Below are positions 14,510-25,918 of a stretch of DNA of 64,000 nucleotides, piece by piece (positions within the stretch are counted from its first letter, which is position 1; each line of letters begins with the position of its first letter). The position numbers and the translations under genes were made by a program. The DNA is from Rallus limicola (lineage: Eukaryota; Chordata; Aves; Gruiformes; Rallidae): contig JAKCOZ010000005.1 in NCBI GenBank assembly GCA_022605955.1, positions 30,108,950 to 30,172,949 of the forward strand. The letters run 5' to 3'. Under the pieces are notes generated by a model. That model ran no database searches, was not told the DNA's origin, and worked only from the letters and a program-made list of their open reading frames with translations.

Positions 14510-14885
14510 CTTCTCAATTTTCAGTACTATCAGCTAACTTAGAGCTCCTTGCTACACTGACAAAAATCAAGAAAGTCCCCTGACACTTCATATTGATCTA
14601 CACTGAATTTTATATAAGGTGACACCAACACTTTACTAGTCATGCTTTCCACATCATTTATGAGCGTATTTAACAGCACAAACCTAGGAACCTCTGCCAG
14701 TGACCTGATGCCACTGTGAAAATAGCATGCATTTCTGCCCTTTGTTTCCTAATTCATAAACAGTTATTTATCTATTTGAGCATTTATCCTCTTCTTCCAT
14801 GAAAACATAGTTTCTTTATGACCCTTTGGAAAAGAACATGTTTGTATGACTTCTGGAAAACCAAGTATGTGGTCTTAACTGCATA
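14510..14885 (-). mobile_element. Ancient L3/CR1-like LINE relic
   Basis: The + strand shows, in order, 'catcatttatgagcgtattt', 'aacagcacaaacctagga', 'ccagtgacctgatgccactgtg', 'cattTCTGCCCTTTGTTTCC', 'cagttatttatct', 'catagtttctttatgaccct' and 'cttctggaaaaccaagtatg'. This is the order and wording of the antisense strand of old L3/CR1-type LINE reverse-transcriptase sequence. The copy is heavily diverged with no open frame. Boundaries are approximate; the middle (14600-14880) is the firm part. Confidence 0.7.
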
Positions 14886-17800
14886 GAAAACTTGGTATTT
14901 TCATGAAAGAGCACACAAATTAATTGAAAATGTAATATCTCCAAACACTGGACAATTAAAGGTGGACAGTGCAGGATGCCCGATCTAGTAGCTTACAGTG
15001 GAACAGTGACCTCTCATAAAAAGGTTCGGTTCTGAGAGAAGGATTTGTATAGCTTCTCTCAAGGAAAAGTCAACTTCCCTACCAAAATTATTGTTTCCAA
15101 CATTTAATTTAATGTTTTTATAAATACAAAATGACATTGTTTATGATTACCAATTAATCAAGCCTTAAAAAGACATCTAAAGTCTTGACATGACCGAAAA
15201 ATTAGTTTAAAAATCATACTTAAAAATTTTATTTTGTTCCTATGAAGAAATGCACTGCTTAATTCCTTGCAATCTACATACACAAAATCTTGCAGTTATT
15301 TCAGATTTTCTGCTGCTGAAATAATTGTTAAATACTAAAAACATATAGTGAGGAAGAATAATTATCACAGCCTGTATTTCTGCAGGAGCACTATAAGCAA
15401 AGTTGAGACATTAACTGCTTCCCTACTAACATTTGACTGTTGTGTATCATTTTACTTAATATGTATTGTCAATGATGCAGCCAGAGAATATAAGGAAGTG
15501 ATGCTGATAGACTATTTTTTTTCATCCTGTTTTAACTTACTCTCTATTGCAGAAGAAAGTAAGGAATGGTAGGACAAGACAGGAGGGGCAGTTCAGAAAG
15601 ATTCTGCTGATGAACTAAAAATATGAATCTTGAAGGCTGTATCCAAAAGGTAACAATTGTAACACTTGTGAGCCAAAGAGACGACAACGAGGTAAAGAAT
15701 AAACAGAAGGAAAGAACCTTTTAGTCCTAAGAACTTCAGACTCAAAGTCTCTATCTGAAATTTGTGATCCAAGAATGATGTAGGCTGAAGAACAGTGAGG
15801 GATACCAATCAATCAGTAGTGAACCTTACCGCTACAGAAATATGAGAAAAGATCATAGCTAGAGACAATTAAAAGGACATAGAGGAAGAATTATTTTGAA
15901 AAGTATCATTTTGTTCAGGATACATAAAGGATAGTATTTCTCAAAGAAACGAGAAAAAGAGGGCATTAATGTAGCCTTGAAGACCCCAAGAGAACAAAGA
16001 TTTTTGATCACAACAAAGCAAAGAAAGGAGCTATGACCAACTATATAAGTAATATAAAATGATGTTCAAAGATATAACATCATAATGTTTATCCCAAGGA
16101 GCTTGCAGTTGGACTAACATTACAATCCAGTTGATATATGGCATTTACTATAATTGCATAGTTATCCACAGCATTTATCCAGTTCAATATATTTTATCAT
16201 ATACAAGACAGTATAAACTGTACTGAATCCAAATAAAATGTCAGCATCTAATGATCAGATGGTGTACCATCTATGTGATATTAAAACAGAAACAGCTTCT
16301 TAACAAAAGCAGTGGATCAATTCCTGCCCTCATCAACTCAGCAAGGGAACATAAAATAGCTGCTATTTGACTTTCTTGCTTCAGGAATCCTGCCAAGTCG
16401 AGCGCAACTGCTCACAGCAAGCGGATGAAGTACATTCCACTAATTTGCACAAGATGCTAACGTTTCATCATCTGCCTTTCAGTGGCTGGCAAAGACCTCT
16501 TACATCCCAATGCAAACATGCCCCAGTAAAACCAGACACAATTTTTATAAGCAAACTCATATTAAAAGTGTAAATATATTTTTTCCCATCTATATAATGT
16601 AAGACATAAACCATACTGGCAAGAACAAAAGTCTGAAGGCATCTAATATAATTGTTTCCTTGAAGGCCTTCAAAAACAGAAGTCAAAAAGAGCCAGACAA
16701 TAGAAGTACAGAGTCACAGCACCTCTCGTTTGTCAGCTTGTTCTATAGAGTCTGTGCTTCCTTTTAAGGGAAAAAAGGCAAATATATTCCCTCCAAAAAG
16801 GTCACAAATTCACAGATGAAGTGGTGGTTGCATCTACAGACAGATTGAAAATGATGATTTTAGAAAGAGGTGAACTCAACTACCATCCAGATCTCACTTA
16901 ATAATTTAATGTAAAAAAAATTCTTAACTATTTAACTTCTCTAGAAAGAAAGGGTATGAAAGATGATGTCTTTCAATTGTTAATATCCTTTTATTGGTAG
17001 TTGAAATAATTTTAAAAGGCTAGACAAAAGACTACCAGCTTCAGAAAGAAGGAGTAAAGCTTAAAGAGGCCAGTTTATCAGAGCAAACATATTCCATTCT
17101 GTTCAAATTTACTGTGAATTTTATGTTATGTTATTTTGGTGACTCACATTTGTACCCTGTATTTTTAATGAGTGGAACATGAAAGTTGCTTTTTCATAGG
17201 TCCACAGTTGAACCTTGTAGTAAATCAAGGCTGAAGAACACTTGTCATCTTAGGCTCACCTTAAATAAACTTACTTCCTTTTCTTCAGCAAACAGTAAGA
17301 CAGCACTGTAGAGACACACACCTATATAGACACGAGTTTTGGTTTCTCTTCCTTTCAAAGTTTATGAATGACTGACAATCACTTACAGCCATCTTTGATT
17401 ATAACTTTGACTGCAACTTCTCTGCCTTGCTTCCTGGTTTGGGCTTCCTACTAATTTTTGAGAATATCCTAATCAAAAGGAATTCTTCCCACAAATATAA
17501 CTTGATACAATCCTTTCTCCAAAGATTCAGACCCTTTTCAAGTCTGAATAGTAATTTAACTAAGTAAATGTTGGATTCAATGAACATATTAGTGGAGATT
17601 TCCACAGAACTAAGGAAAAGACCAAATGCACTTTTCTCACATTTTGAAAAAGAAATGAAACAGACTATGCACAGCTAAGAAAACAGTTACACAGCAAGGA
17701 ACACAATACTGACAGAATGGTTTTAGTGATACTGTTCAATGAATGCCCTGCAGTGCAGCCTAATAAACTGACTGGGTTCAACATACAAATTAGCAGCTTT

Positions 17801-20546
17801 AATACATTTCTGAATTGTCTCCATATCTCCTGTGCAAATGCTATTGTAATCCCATGTAGTAAATAGAAACAAATAATTAAAAGATATAATCTTTTTAAAA
17901 GGACATAAAAGGAAGAAAACCATATAAGACATAAAGAACAAAACTACGAGGGCTACTAATGTTCATAATGAAAGTTCTCTTTTCCTCTTTTAATGTGCAG
18001 TTGACTGAATCTGTAACTCAACACACCCTTTTGCTTCCACTGTCATAATAATGCCTGACCTTTCACTTCCAAAATGTTAGAATCTATATTGGCACTAAAC
18101 GGCGATTCATCTGCATGACTGCAATAGCCCGTGCTGATCTCCTCTGGCCCAGTCAGCAGACACAGTGACTTACATGATTCTTACACTCCATTAAAATCCC
18201 ACCACATAATGTGCCAATGCAAAATGCAAGCAATAATGTTCATTATGAATTTAGAAGCACAGCAGGTGTTGCATCCTGAGCTGATTAAATTTCTTTTGTT
18301 TCACCAGAAAACTACCTCTACCAGAAACCTTTTCAGTTAGCATGCCATCTGCACGGTACAATTTTCTTCCTTAAAATGGACTAAAGTGCTTCAGCTACAA
18401 TGAAATAAATTTTAATATCTTTCAAGGCCCTGTAATATAAACTCTGAACTAGAAGATAATCACATTTATTATTTCTTAAACTGCCAAGAACCTAAGTGCA
18501 AGAAGAGAAAAATTAATTACAGGATGTCCAGCCGCTTTGTAATTAAGTAAACTACAATGAAAATTAGAAAACAAATAGTATTAGGGTATGAACTGATTGT
18601 ATAACCCCATAGTACTGGGGCTGACAATTCTCTACACTTACCAATATTGACATTTGCAGTAAAAAAATAAGTGCAGTGGATCAGTACAGCTTTTGACATC
18701 AGATATCAGCGCCTCAGGGGATGTTTACCCACAGCGCAGTTTTCATCAGCAAAGCTGTAGCAGTAACACTATGTTCTACTGCCTGTTTCTGACATGCCAT
18801 TCAAAAACAAATTCCATAATATACCTTGATTTACAGACCTTTAAAATGTACCATCTGTTTCCGTATTTGCAATGTAGTGTAAAAATAAAACTTTTCAACC
18901 AGTTCAACTGAATATATATCCCATTCATCTGAACATATATTGCATTTCTTTTGTCTTTTACACTGCTCAAGTGCTCAACTTTATCCAGTGTACTGCTCAA
19001 GGTCAATCTCTCCTGTTTTCAGAGGATTTTTTTCCTCCATTCAAAATAAATTTTCAAGGCATTCCCAGTTATTAAATGTCATGAAAAGGAATTCTTATGG
19101 CCATGTATTTAGGTAGACTTTTTTTTTTTAATTAAGGAGAGAAAATCCATCTACAGATAATTTGTGATGCACTATTGCCAAAATCTAAAGTAATTTGAAA
19201 TTGTCAAATATATTTCAATAAAATGCTGATTGCATTAGTTTGAATCCTTCCCCAAACACTACATAGCTTTTTCTCTTCTCCAGTGTTGCAGAACTGGGCA
19301 TATATTCCTCCTCTCCACAACAGAGAAATTTTAACATTGCAGAAATTAATTGCTGCATTTAGCCAAGGCTCAACTGTGTAAGGACACCGCTGCTTTTGAA
19401 TGTTGATGGAGGAAATCAATTTAATTTCCTGTATAATTTGAGACATCTCACAGAAAGCTTTTGTAATAGATAATTGTCAGTCAGTCAGGCCATGACACAT
19501 TACAACTTTCTTTTGCTGTCCTTTGCATTTAAAGTATTTTAAGCATTGTATTGCCTAGTAAAAATCACTGAAATAATAGCAGATGACTAACTAAATCCAG
19601 CAATTTCTGTAAAGTTCACATGCAACTGGGGGTGAAAGCCATTCCCAAATCTATAATATGAAAACAGGTACTGTGTGGCTGATCTTTTACTTCCTCTTGC
19701 TGAGGTGTTTCGGAGCTAGTATTACAGCATGTCAATACTGAAGATGTATCTTAGCAATTACTCTTCACAGGAAACTCCTGCAGGAGGTCAGGAAAGAAGA
19801 CTGAAAGCAGACACAAGTTGATGAAAGGTGGGACCCTAGCTTTGGGAAATGACGCCGAGGAATCTGGTATGACAGGACAACTGAAAAGGTGCGAACAACT
19901 GACCGACCACTTTTCTTGGTTTTCAGCTGTTGAGATGTATCTTTGGATATCATCAAGGACTGAGTGGTTGTCCAACTCTGCAAACCTCATGCTGTTGTCA
20001 AGGTTTCATAATAAGATCTCTTTGCATATCTAGGTGGGTAACAACTAGTTTTGTTTGTTGGTGGTGTATTAATGTATTTGTTGCTTGAAATAATAAAATC
20101 ATAACACTCCTACAATTTTCTTCGGCTTTTTGCAATAACTTCTGACATCCATTATCAGTATGTAAAGTGCATATATTTTAAATGGAAGCATTTTATCTTA
20201 GATTGATATATTTGCTATTAAATACCTAAACAGAAACTAAAATATTAAAATAACTTGGGGGCAAGGAAATGAAATAATTTAAATATTTAAATAACTTAAT
20301 AAAAACCCCACAGCCCTTCTTGTCATAAAGTGTCTTTATTTGTAATGAAAACACTGATACATTAAGACACTAGCAGACAGTAGACCTAGAGATGCATTCT
20401 GGTAATATGTAGCGATACAGTAATGTGATAAAAATTAACCAAAAGTTATCCTTAGAAAAATAAGGTTTTACAGTGAAAATACTGAAGGATTTTTGTTAAA
20501 GGATCTTAATTCTCTTTCTCTGGTTTGCTTCTAAAATGTAACAGGA

Positions 20547-20855
20547 GTGTACCTGAAAGGTGCCTATAAAAAAGCTGAGGAAGAACTGTTCACAACGGCA
20601 TGTAGCAGTAGGACAAGGGGTAATGGTTTTAAACTCAAAAAGGGGAGATTTAAGTTCTTAAATATGAGGGTGGTGAATCACTGGAACAGGTTGCCCAGAG
20701 ACATAGTGGAGGCCCCATCCCTGGAAATATTCAGGATCAAGCTTAATGTGTCTCTGAGCAACCTGATCTAGTTAAGATATCCCTGCTTACTGCAGGGGGT
20801 TGGACTAGATGACCTCTGAAGTTCCCTTCCAACCTTATACATTCTATGATTCTAG
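20547..20855 (+). mobile_element. CR1 LINE 3' fragment with short open frame
   Basis: Translates (74 codons) as the end of CR1 ORF2, including KKAEEELFTTACSSRTRGNG, MRVVNHWNRLPRD and APSLEIF. The 3' UTR (GGTTGGACTAGATGACCTC, CCCTTCCAACC) and an ATTCTATGATTCT tail follow. The preserved frame suggests moderate age. Confidence 0.93.
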
Positions 20856-21139
20856 AAGTGAAAGAGATAACTAATACCGAGCATACATCAGCTTTCTTAC
20901 TCATGTGGACACACCCACCAAACAGAACAGTTCAAGAGCAAAGCACTGACTCACACAAAAATTTGGGCAATGGGACAGAAAGAGAAGGTAAAAAACAATG
21001 AAAAAAGGGGAATTAATATTTATACATGTTACAACAGAAACCTTCTTCAAAGTATGTAAGGTGCACGCTTGTAATCTTTTTGCAGTCCAATTTCACCATA
21101 CTGTGTTATGATGATTTCCACAGGATTGAATAGTATTTG

Positions 21140-21179
21140 ATTAAATATGAAGAAACATTTCATTAAATATGAAGAAACA
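21140..21179. repeat. Tandem direct repeat, 18 bp, period 22
   Basis: ATTAAATATGAAGAAACA occurs twice, at 21140-21157 and 21162-21179, just 5' of the CR1 fragment at 21205. It looks like a local tandem duplication. Confidence 0.95.
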
Positions 21180-21204
21180 CTTACACTTCACCTTCTTAAA
21201 CTAA

Positions 21205-21562
21205 AGCAGCAAAAGAAAGACAAGGAAAATGTGGTCCCATTGTTGAATGGGACAGGCAACCTGGTGACAAATGCTAGGGAAAAGACCAAGGTACTCAACA
21301 CCTTTGCCTCAGTCTTTACTGACAAGTCCAGCCTTCAGGAATCACAGATCCCTGACTCCAGTGGAAAAAGACTTATTCTTAGCAGAGAAGATTCTGATTA
21401 AGAAACATTTAAGCAAACTGGACATCCATGGGGCCTGACAGGCTGCACCCATAAATGCTGATGAATGTCATTGCACAGCCACTCTCATGTACTGTGCAGT
21501 GTCCAGTTCTGTACTGTATCCCACTTTGGCCTCCCTAGTCAAAAAAGAGACATGGAAGCTAG
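21205..21562 (+). mobile_element. CR1 LINE internal fragment with internal deletion
   Basis: The first part matches the linker before the CR1 reverse transcriptase (PLLNGTGNLVTNAREKTKVL, FASVFTDKSSLQESQ), then HLSKLDIHG after a frame change. At about 21470-21480 it jumps to sequence matching the later HLEYCVQFW...KKDME region, so the catalytic core is absent. It sits in the same orientation as, but 3' of, the 20547-20855 tail. The order is wrong for one split element, so these are two insertions. Confidence 0.8.
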
Positions 21563-23214
21563 TATAAAAATCAGTGTTTCTAAAAAGATTACTTTGACAG
21601 CTTTGCTAATATAAAGTACAATAAATACAGATTTATTAGCATAAGAACTAGATAACAATTTTTCATTGCTAGCAGGGAAAGCCCCAAGGAAAACTTTCAA
21701 ATCTTTTGCCAGACAGGAAAAAAATGATTACTTCAGTTGTAAGAGAAAAAGGCCACTTCATTTTAGTGAGGCCATGAGGGATAGCTGTAAAGATCACATA
21801 AATTAGGCTCTCTCAACATGTAAAAGTTTTTAGCCCTGGAGTGGTGGTTGGTCAAAGAGACAGTTATACTTCTCTTATATTTTCCACAGAAAGATTTAAG
21901 TATACTTGGTGACAGGGGGAAGGGAAAGGGATGGGTGGAAGGGGACAGGACATGGAAAAACAAACAAAACAATCAGAAAGAACCAATTATTTTTTACTAA
22001 CTACTGCTAATAGGGTCATAAAACTGAAACAAGAAGTATTTTCAGAGATAAGAACTACTATTTGGTGCAGGTGAGAACAAATTAATAAAATTTAGAATTA
22101 CAGACTTAGACTCTAATTCTAATATGACTATGCAGGTATGATCACACCCTATTTCGTGTAGAACTATGAAACAGTATGCAAAAAGCTGCAATATACTTAG
22201 TTCTCACTACATCATAATCTTAACCATTTTGCTTTGTAAAAATATTCAAGACAGTTTTCTTAATCTATGACTTTCTATGACCTTTTAAAAGATTTGTTTC
22301 CTCTAAATTCTATGTTGTTCTTTTTTAACCCTTCATGACACACTGCTACAGCTGCACAATTTTTGATGCAGCTGATACAGTTAGTGAATTGCAAAAGGGA
22401 AATAGCCCATCACAGAAATCACTTAAATCAATAGTAAGAAGATAATAAATATTTTTTTTCATTATTTCATCAGAAATAAACGCAGATAAAACTACATACC
22501 TGATCAATACTGTCAACAACTGTATAACAGAGTTATTAGGAAGTGTATAATAGTGCACTTTGGGGATTTACCTTTAGCTAAAATTTGGTTACCATAACAC
22601 AGTACAACAGTACTTTGTGATATTAAAAGTTCCAGGCTTTCAGCCAGCAATGTATAGTCTAAACTAGATGCCGAGAGGAACAAAATATATGGATCCTGGG
22701 CAACTGCAGGCACCACCCACACTGTCATGTAGTGCTGGTTTAATATCCTTCCTCTAAATACTACAGAATTGCTCATGCTTGACCACTTTTGTGGAGAGAC
22801 ACTTCAGCTGAAAAATAAAACCATAAAACCCCTAACGCTCTTAAACTGTGTAGTTGTCCTTTATCACTTGCAAGTACTGCATAAAGTGCTGCTTTTGAAG
22901 ATTTAAACAGCTACTTGCCCGATTTTGGCAAACTGGAAGATACATGGTCTCCATTTCAAAAGCATATAAATAATATACCAGATAAAGCACTACATTCCCT
23001 GCCAATATTTTTCCCCACTGAATCTGATTTACTGATCTGGAGTGATAATTTTCTATGGGAAATATGAAACAGAGATTACTGGTATCTTTTCAAAAGGGGA
23101 AAAAATTGTTTGCTAAATGATAACTTACAGGAATGACTTGCATTATTCCTTAATGTACTACTTCCTTTTCTAATCAGAGTATGGTAAAGGGTCCTATGCA
23201 AGAAAACTGTATTT

Positions 23215-23990
23215 AAAAGCTCAGCTGGCTTACATCAATGTCACCTAACCCTTACCTCCACTCTTTTCAGCATCCATTAGGACTTTGGCTTTCCCTTTGC
23301 TAATCCTAAACTCTTCTATACATTTGATTTTAACCTTTTTATGACAACATACGTGACTCCCTATTTTTATGTGTTTTTCCTGATGCTTTAACTTCATGTT
23401 CCAACTCCAAAATAAAGCCCTTGAGGCATCTTGTAAGTTTTATACCAATATCACCTTTACATCTTTAAAATTCCAACACACTCTCTCCTAAAGACCCTTG
23501 GAAACTTTGCATGATTCCTAGTCACATACCTCACTCCTCCTTACATCTAAGCTTTTGACAAGTCCTATTGACACCTAATGGCATCTCCAGACTTCCTTAC
23601 ATTCTAGTCACATAATTTCTGCTTATTTCCTGCTTCAATTACAGTACTCTTCATGGTCACTCTGCTGGTCAAACATGCTTCTTAAATGCTTTTATAATTT
23701 CACTGCATCCAAAATTTGGCCTTTTACCTTACAATTCACTCATACCACACCTCTTCTTACATCCTATCAGCTGCCAGTCACCTTCCAACCATACCATTAA
23801 TTCTCTGGCTTTGCACTGACTTATATTCTCAACTTGCCTCCTCTGACTTTTGTACTTCCTAGGCCCTAAATAGTTATTTTCTTTTGTTCCACCTTTTCAC
23901 CTTCCACGCCATTTTATACCTGTCAATCAACAGTCCTGTACAAAAAGCATCTAGCACACCTTCTAGAGAGCCATCTATTAAAAAACCCCC
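23215..23990. other. Pyrimidine-rich, strand-asymmetric block
   Basis: For nearly 0.8 kb the + strand is markedly C/T-rich with few G (many CTTCC, TCACC, CACTC runs). No significant open frame is present. It may be an old repeat remnant whose family I cannot name, or simple compositional drift. It ends at a short A/C run near 23980. Confidence 0.6.
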
Positions 23991-24752
23991 CAAACCTCAG
24001 AATTTTATTTATTTCCCTAGCTAGAATTACATTTTCCTCTTCCTTACCTAAATACTTTAAAAATAAGTCATGCGAGGAGTTAGGACAGCCCTGAAAGGCA
24101 TTGTTATGTAGGGTTTTGAAAAAGCACTTAAACTATTTTTATAGCACTTCATGTAAGGTAAAAGCTAAAAATCCTTGCTTTGAAAGAAGTTAGGTCACTG
24201 TTAGCAAGAACGGCCTTGACAATTCTTCCACAGGTAATTATGAACTGACTTCATCGACTAACAGAAAAATGTAGTCTATCCAATTAAATATTAAAAATCT
24301 TGATACTTCATGCAAGATACATAAAGAACAATTCTAATTCTTAAGCTACTCTGTTAATTAAGTAAATATTAAAATATCTATTGTATTTTGATGTTACTTG
24401 TTACATTTTGTTTTTACTGTGCTTCTTTGAAGAAAGCTATGCTGCCACATGGGATTTTTTCCCTTTAAAAACGTAGAATATACATATTTCAAATTGTTTA
24501 TTAAAATTCACCTGCTACTTAACTAGTAATATGGACAAAATAAAGGCTGTAAAAAAGTATACAGTGCAATTAAATATAAAAAAAAGAAAATAATTAATAG
24601 GCATAATATGCCTCTATACAACTAGGAAAGATTTTTACTCCATGTCAGTGAAGGACCATACTAACAAAATCTTTACTTGAATCCTAAGTGGGACAAAAAT
24701 ACTGTGGATCTTTTTGGTTGCAAAAGCAAGCCAGTAATTTTCACTGTATTCT

Positions 24753-24758
24753 AGTTAC
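24753..24758 (-). other. 5' splice site of PRKD1 intron 2
   Basis: The minus strand reads TCAG|GTAACT. The CAG|GTAA core is a good match to the U2-type donor consensus and leaves a single G of the next Ala codon in the exon. Confidence 0.9.
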
Positions 24759-24897
24759 CTGACAGGACAACTTCAACTAGGTCTCCTTCTTGAATATCTG
24801 CAGCGGATTTCACCAACTGGAGAATGTTTTCCGAGGTAGGGTCATGGCGGAAGAGCAGAATTTTGTCGTACATTCCGTAGAAACCACATTCAGGAAA
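24759..24897 (-). CDS. PRKD1: PRKD1 coding exon: second half of the N-terminal dimerisation region (exon 2 by mammalian order)
   Basis: This 139-bp exon has 46 whole codons from [16 protein letters not shown] to [10 protein letters not shown], plus one base of a split Ala codon. In the PKD family this segment lies just upstream of C1a and forms the second part of the ubiquitin-like N-terminal fold implicated in dimerisation. It starts in phase 0 after TTTGCAG (acceptor AG at 24899-24898) and ends CAG|GTAACT (donor from 24758). Its trailing G completes the Ala codon begun at 3868, so the two exons read ...[26 protein letters not shown] matches PRKD1; as I recall, PRKD3 has RHDMNSENILQL. Compared with the mammalian protein as I remember it, there are conservative differences around VKSAAD and DLVEV, as expected for an orthologue. 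The first exon is not in the window, so at least 39 kb of intron 1 lies upstream. Confidence 0.96.
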
Positions 24898-24920
24898 CTG
24901 CAAATAAACCCATGAGAATT
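24898..24920 (-). other. 3' splice site of PRKD1 intron 1
   Basis: On the minus strand the intron ends ATGGGTTTATTTGCAG and the exon begins TTTCCTGAATG. The tract is short and T-rich with a canonical CAG. It fixes the exon start at 24897 in phase 0. Confidence 0.9.
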
Positions 24921-25065
24921 TACTATGCTGTAAAGTATATAACCGTAAAGTACAATGCAAATAATTAATTTTGAGGGCAGAGTAGTTCATTTCTAAGACC
25001 AGTACCGAACCATATATATTTTTTTTTCATCCATGGCAATATTTGTAACTATATTCTGAAAATCA

Positions 25066-25699
25066 CACAGAATCACAGAATCACAGAATCTTAGGGGTTG
25101 GAAGGGACCTCAAGAGATCATCGGGTCCAACCCCCCTGCCAAAGCAGGCTCCCTATCTCATACTACATAGATAGGCATCCAGACGAGACTTGAATATCTC
25201 CAGAGAAGGAGACTCCACCACCTCCCTGGGCAGCCTATTCCACTGCTCCGTCACCCTCACTGTGAAAAAGTTCTTCCGCATGTTGGTGCGGAACTTCCTA
25301 TGCTCTAGCTTAAAGCCATTGCCCCTAGTCCTGTCCCCACAGACCACTGAAAAGGGGCTGTCCAATTCCCCCTGCAACCCATGTCTAAGATATTTATAGA
25401 CATTAACTAGGTCCCCCCTAAGTCTTCTTTTTTTCAGGCTGAACAGCCCCAGCTCACTCAGCCTTTCCTCGTAGGGTAGATGTTCCAGGCCCCTAATCAA
25501 CTTTGTCGCCCTTCTCTGGACTCTCTCCAGAAGGTCCCTGTCTTTTTTATACCAGGGGGCCCAGAACTGGACACAGTACTCCAGGTGGGGCCTGACCAAC
25601 GCAGAGTAGAGGGGGAGGATCACCTCCTTCGACCTGCTGGACACACTCTTCCTGATGCACCCCAGGATCCCATTGGCTCTCTTGGCCACCAGGGCACCC
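25066..25699 (-). mobile_element. CR1 LINE 3' copy, young, with intact 184-codon reverse-transcriptase-end frame
   Basis: About 634 bp, sense with respect to PRKD1, ending 168 bp before its exon-2 acceptor. An uninterrupted frame (25153-25707, -) covers the C-terminal CR1 ORF2 region: [85 protein letters not shown]. The 3' tail is ATTCTGTG repeated, at 25066-25090. The 5' end is truncated near 25699, where the sequence leaves the CR1 pattern. Lack of stops or frameshifts makes this the youngest CR1 in the window. It lacks the endonuclease and the catalytic core and cannot move by itself. Confidence 0.95.
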
Positions 25700-25820
25700 C
25701 TAAGCAAGTAAGATCATTTCCCTTCCTCTTCCTCTGTGAGCAATGTGGTATTCACATGGAAATGAGAGAGAAAGAAGCGTATCCCTTAGCCACTGCTGAT
25801 AACTTTTCAAAGACAAAATC

Positions 25821-25918
25821 CTGAGCAGGGTGATTAGACCCTCCTGGAGCAGGTGTTTGGACTAGATGATCTATGGAGGTTCCCTTCCATTCCATATTAT
25901 TCCACAGTCCTATGATCT
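25821..25918 (+). mobile_element. CR1 LINE short 3' tail
   Basis: Contains GACCCTCCTGGAGCAGGTGTTTGGACTAGATGATC, split here as 'GGTGTTTGGACTAGATGATC' plus 'TTCCCTTCCATTCC', and ends in diverged ATTCCACAGTCCTATGATCT tail repeats. About 100 bp, opposite in orientation to the neighbouring 25066-25699 copy, so an independent insertion. Confidence 0.85.

Noticed and set aside
20547..21562. One long CR1 element interrupted by an insertion.
   Set aside because: The 3' tail (20547-20855) lies upstream of the more 5' domain (21205-21562) in the same orientation, which is the wrong order for one split element; two separate insertions are simpler.
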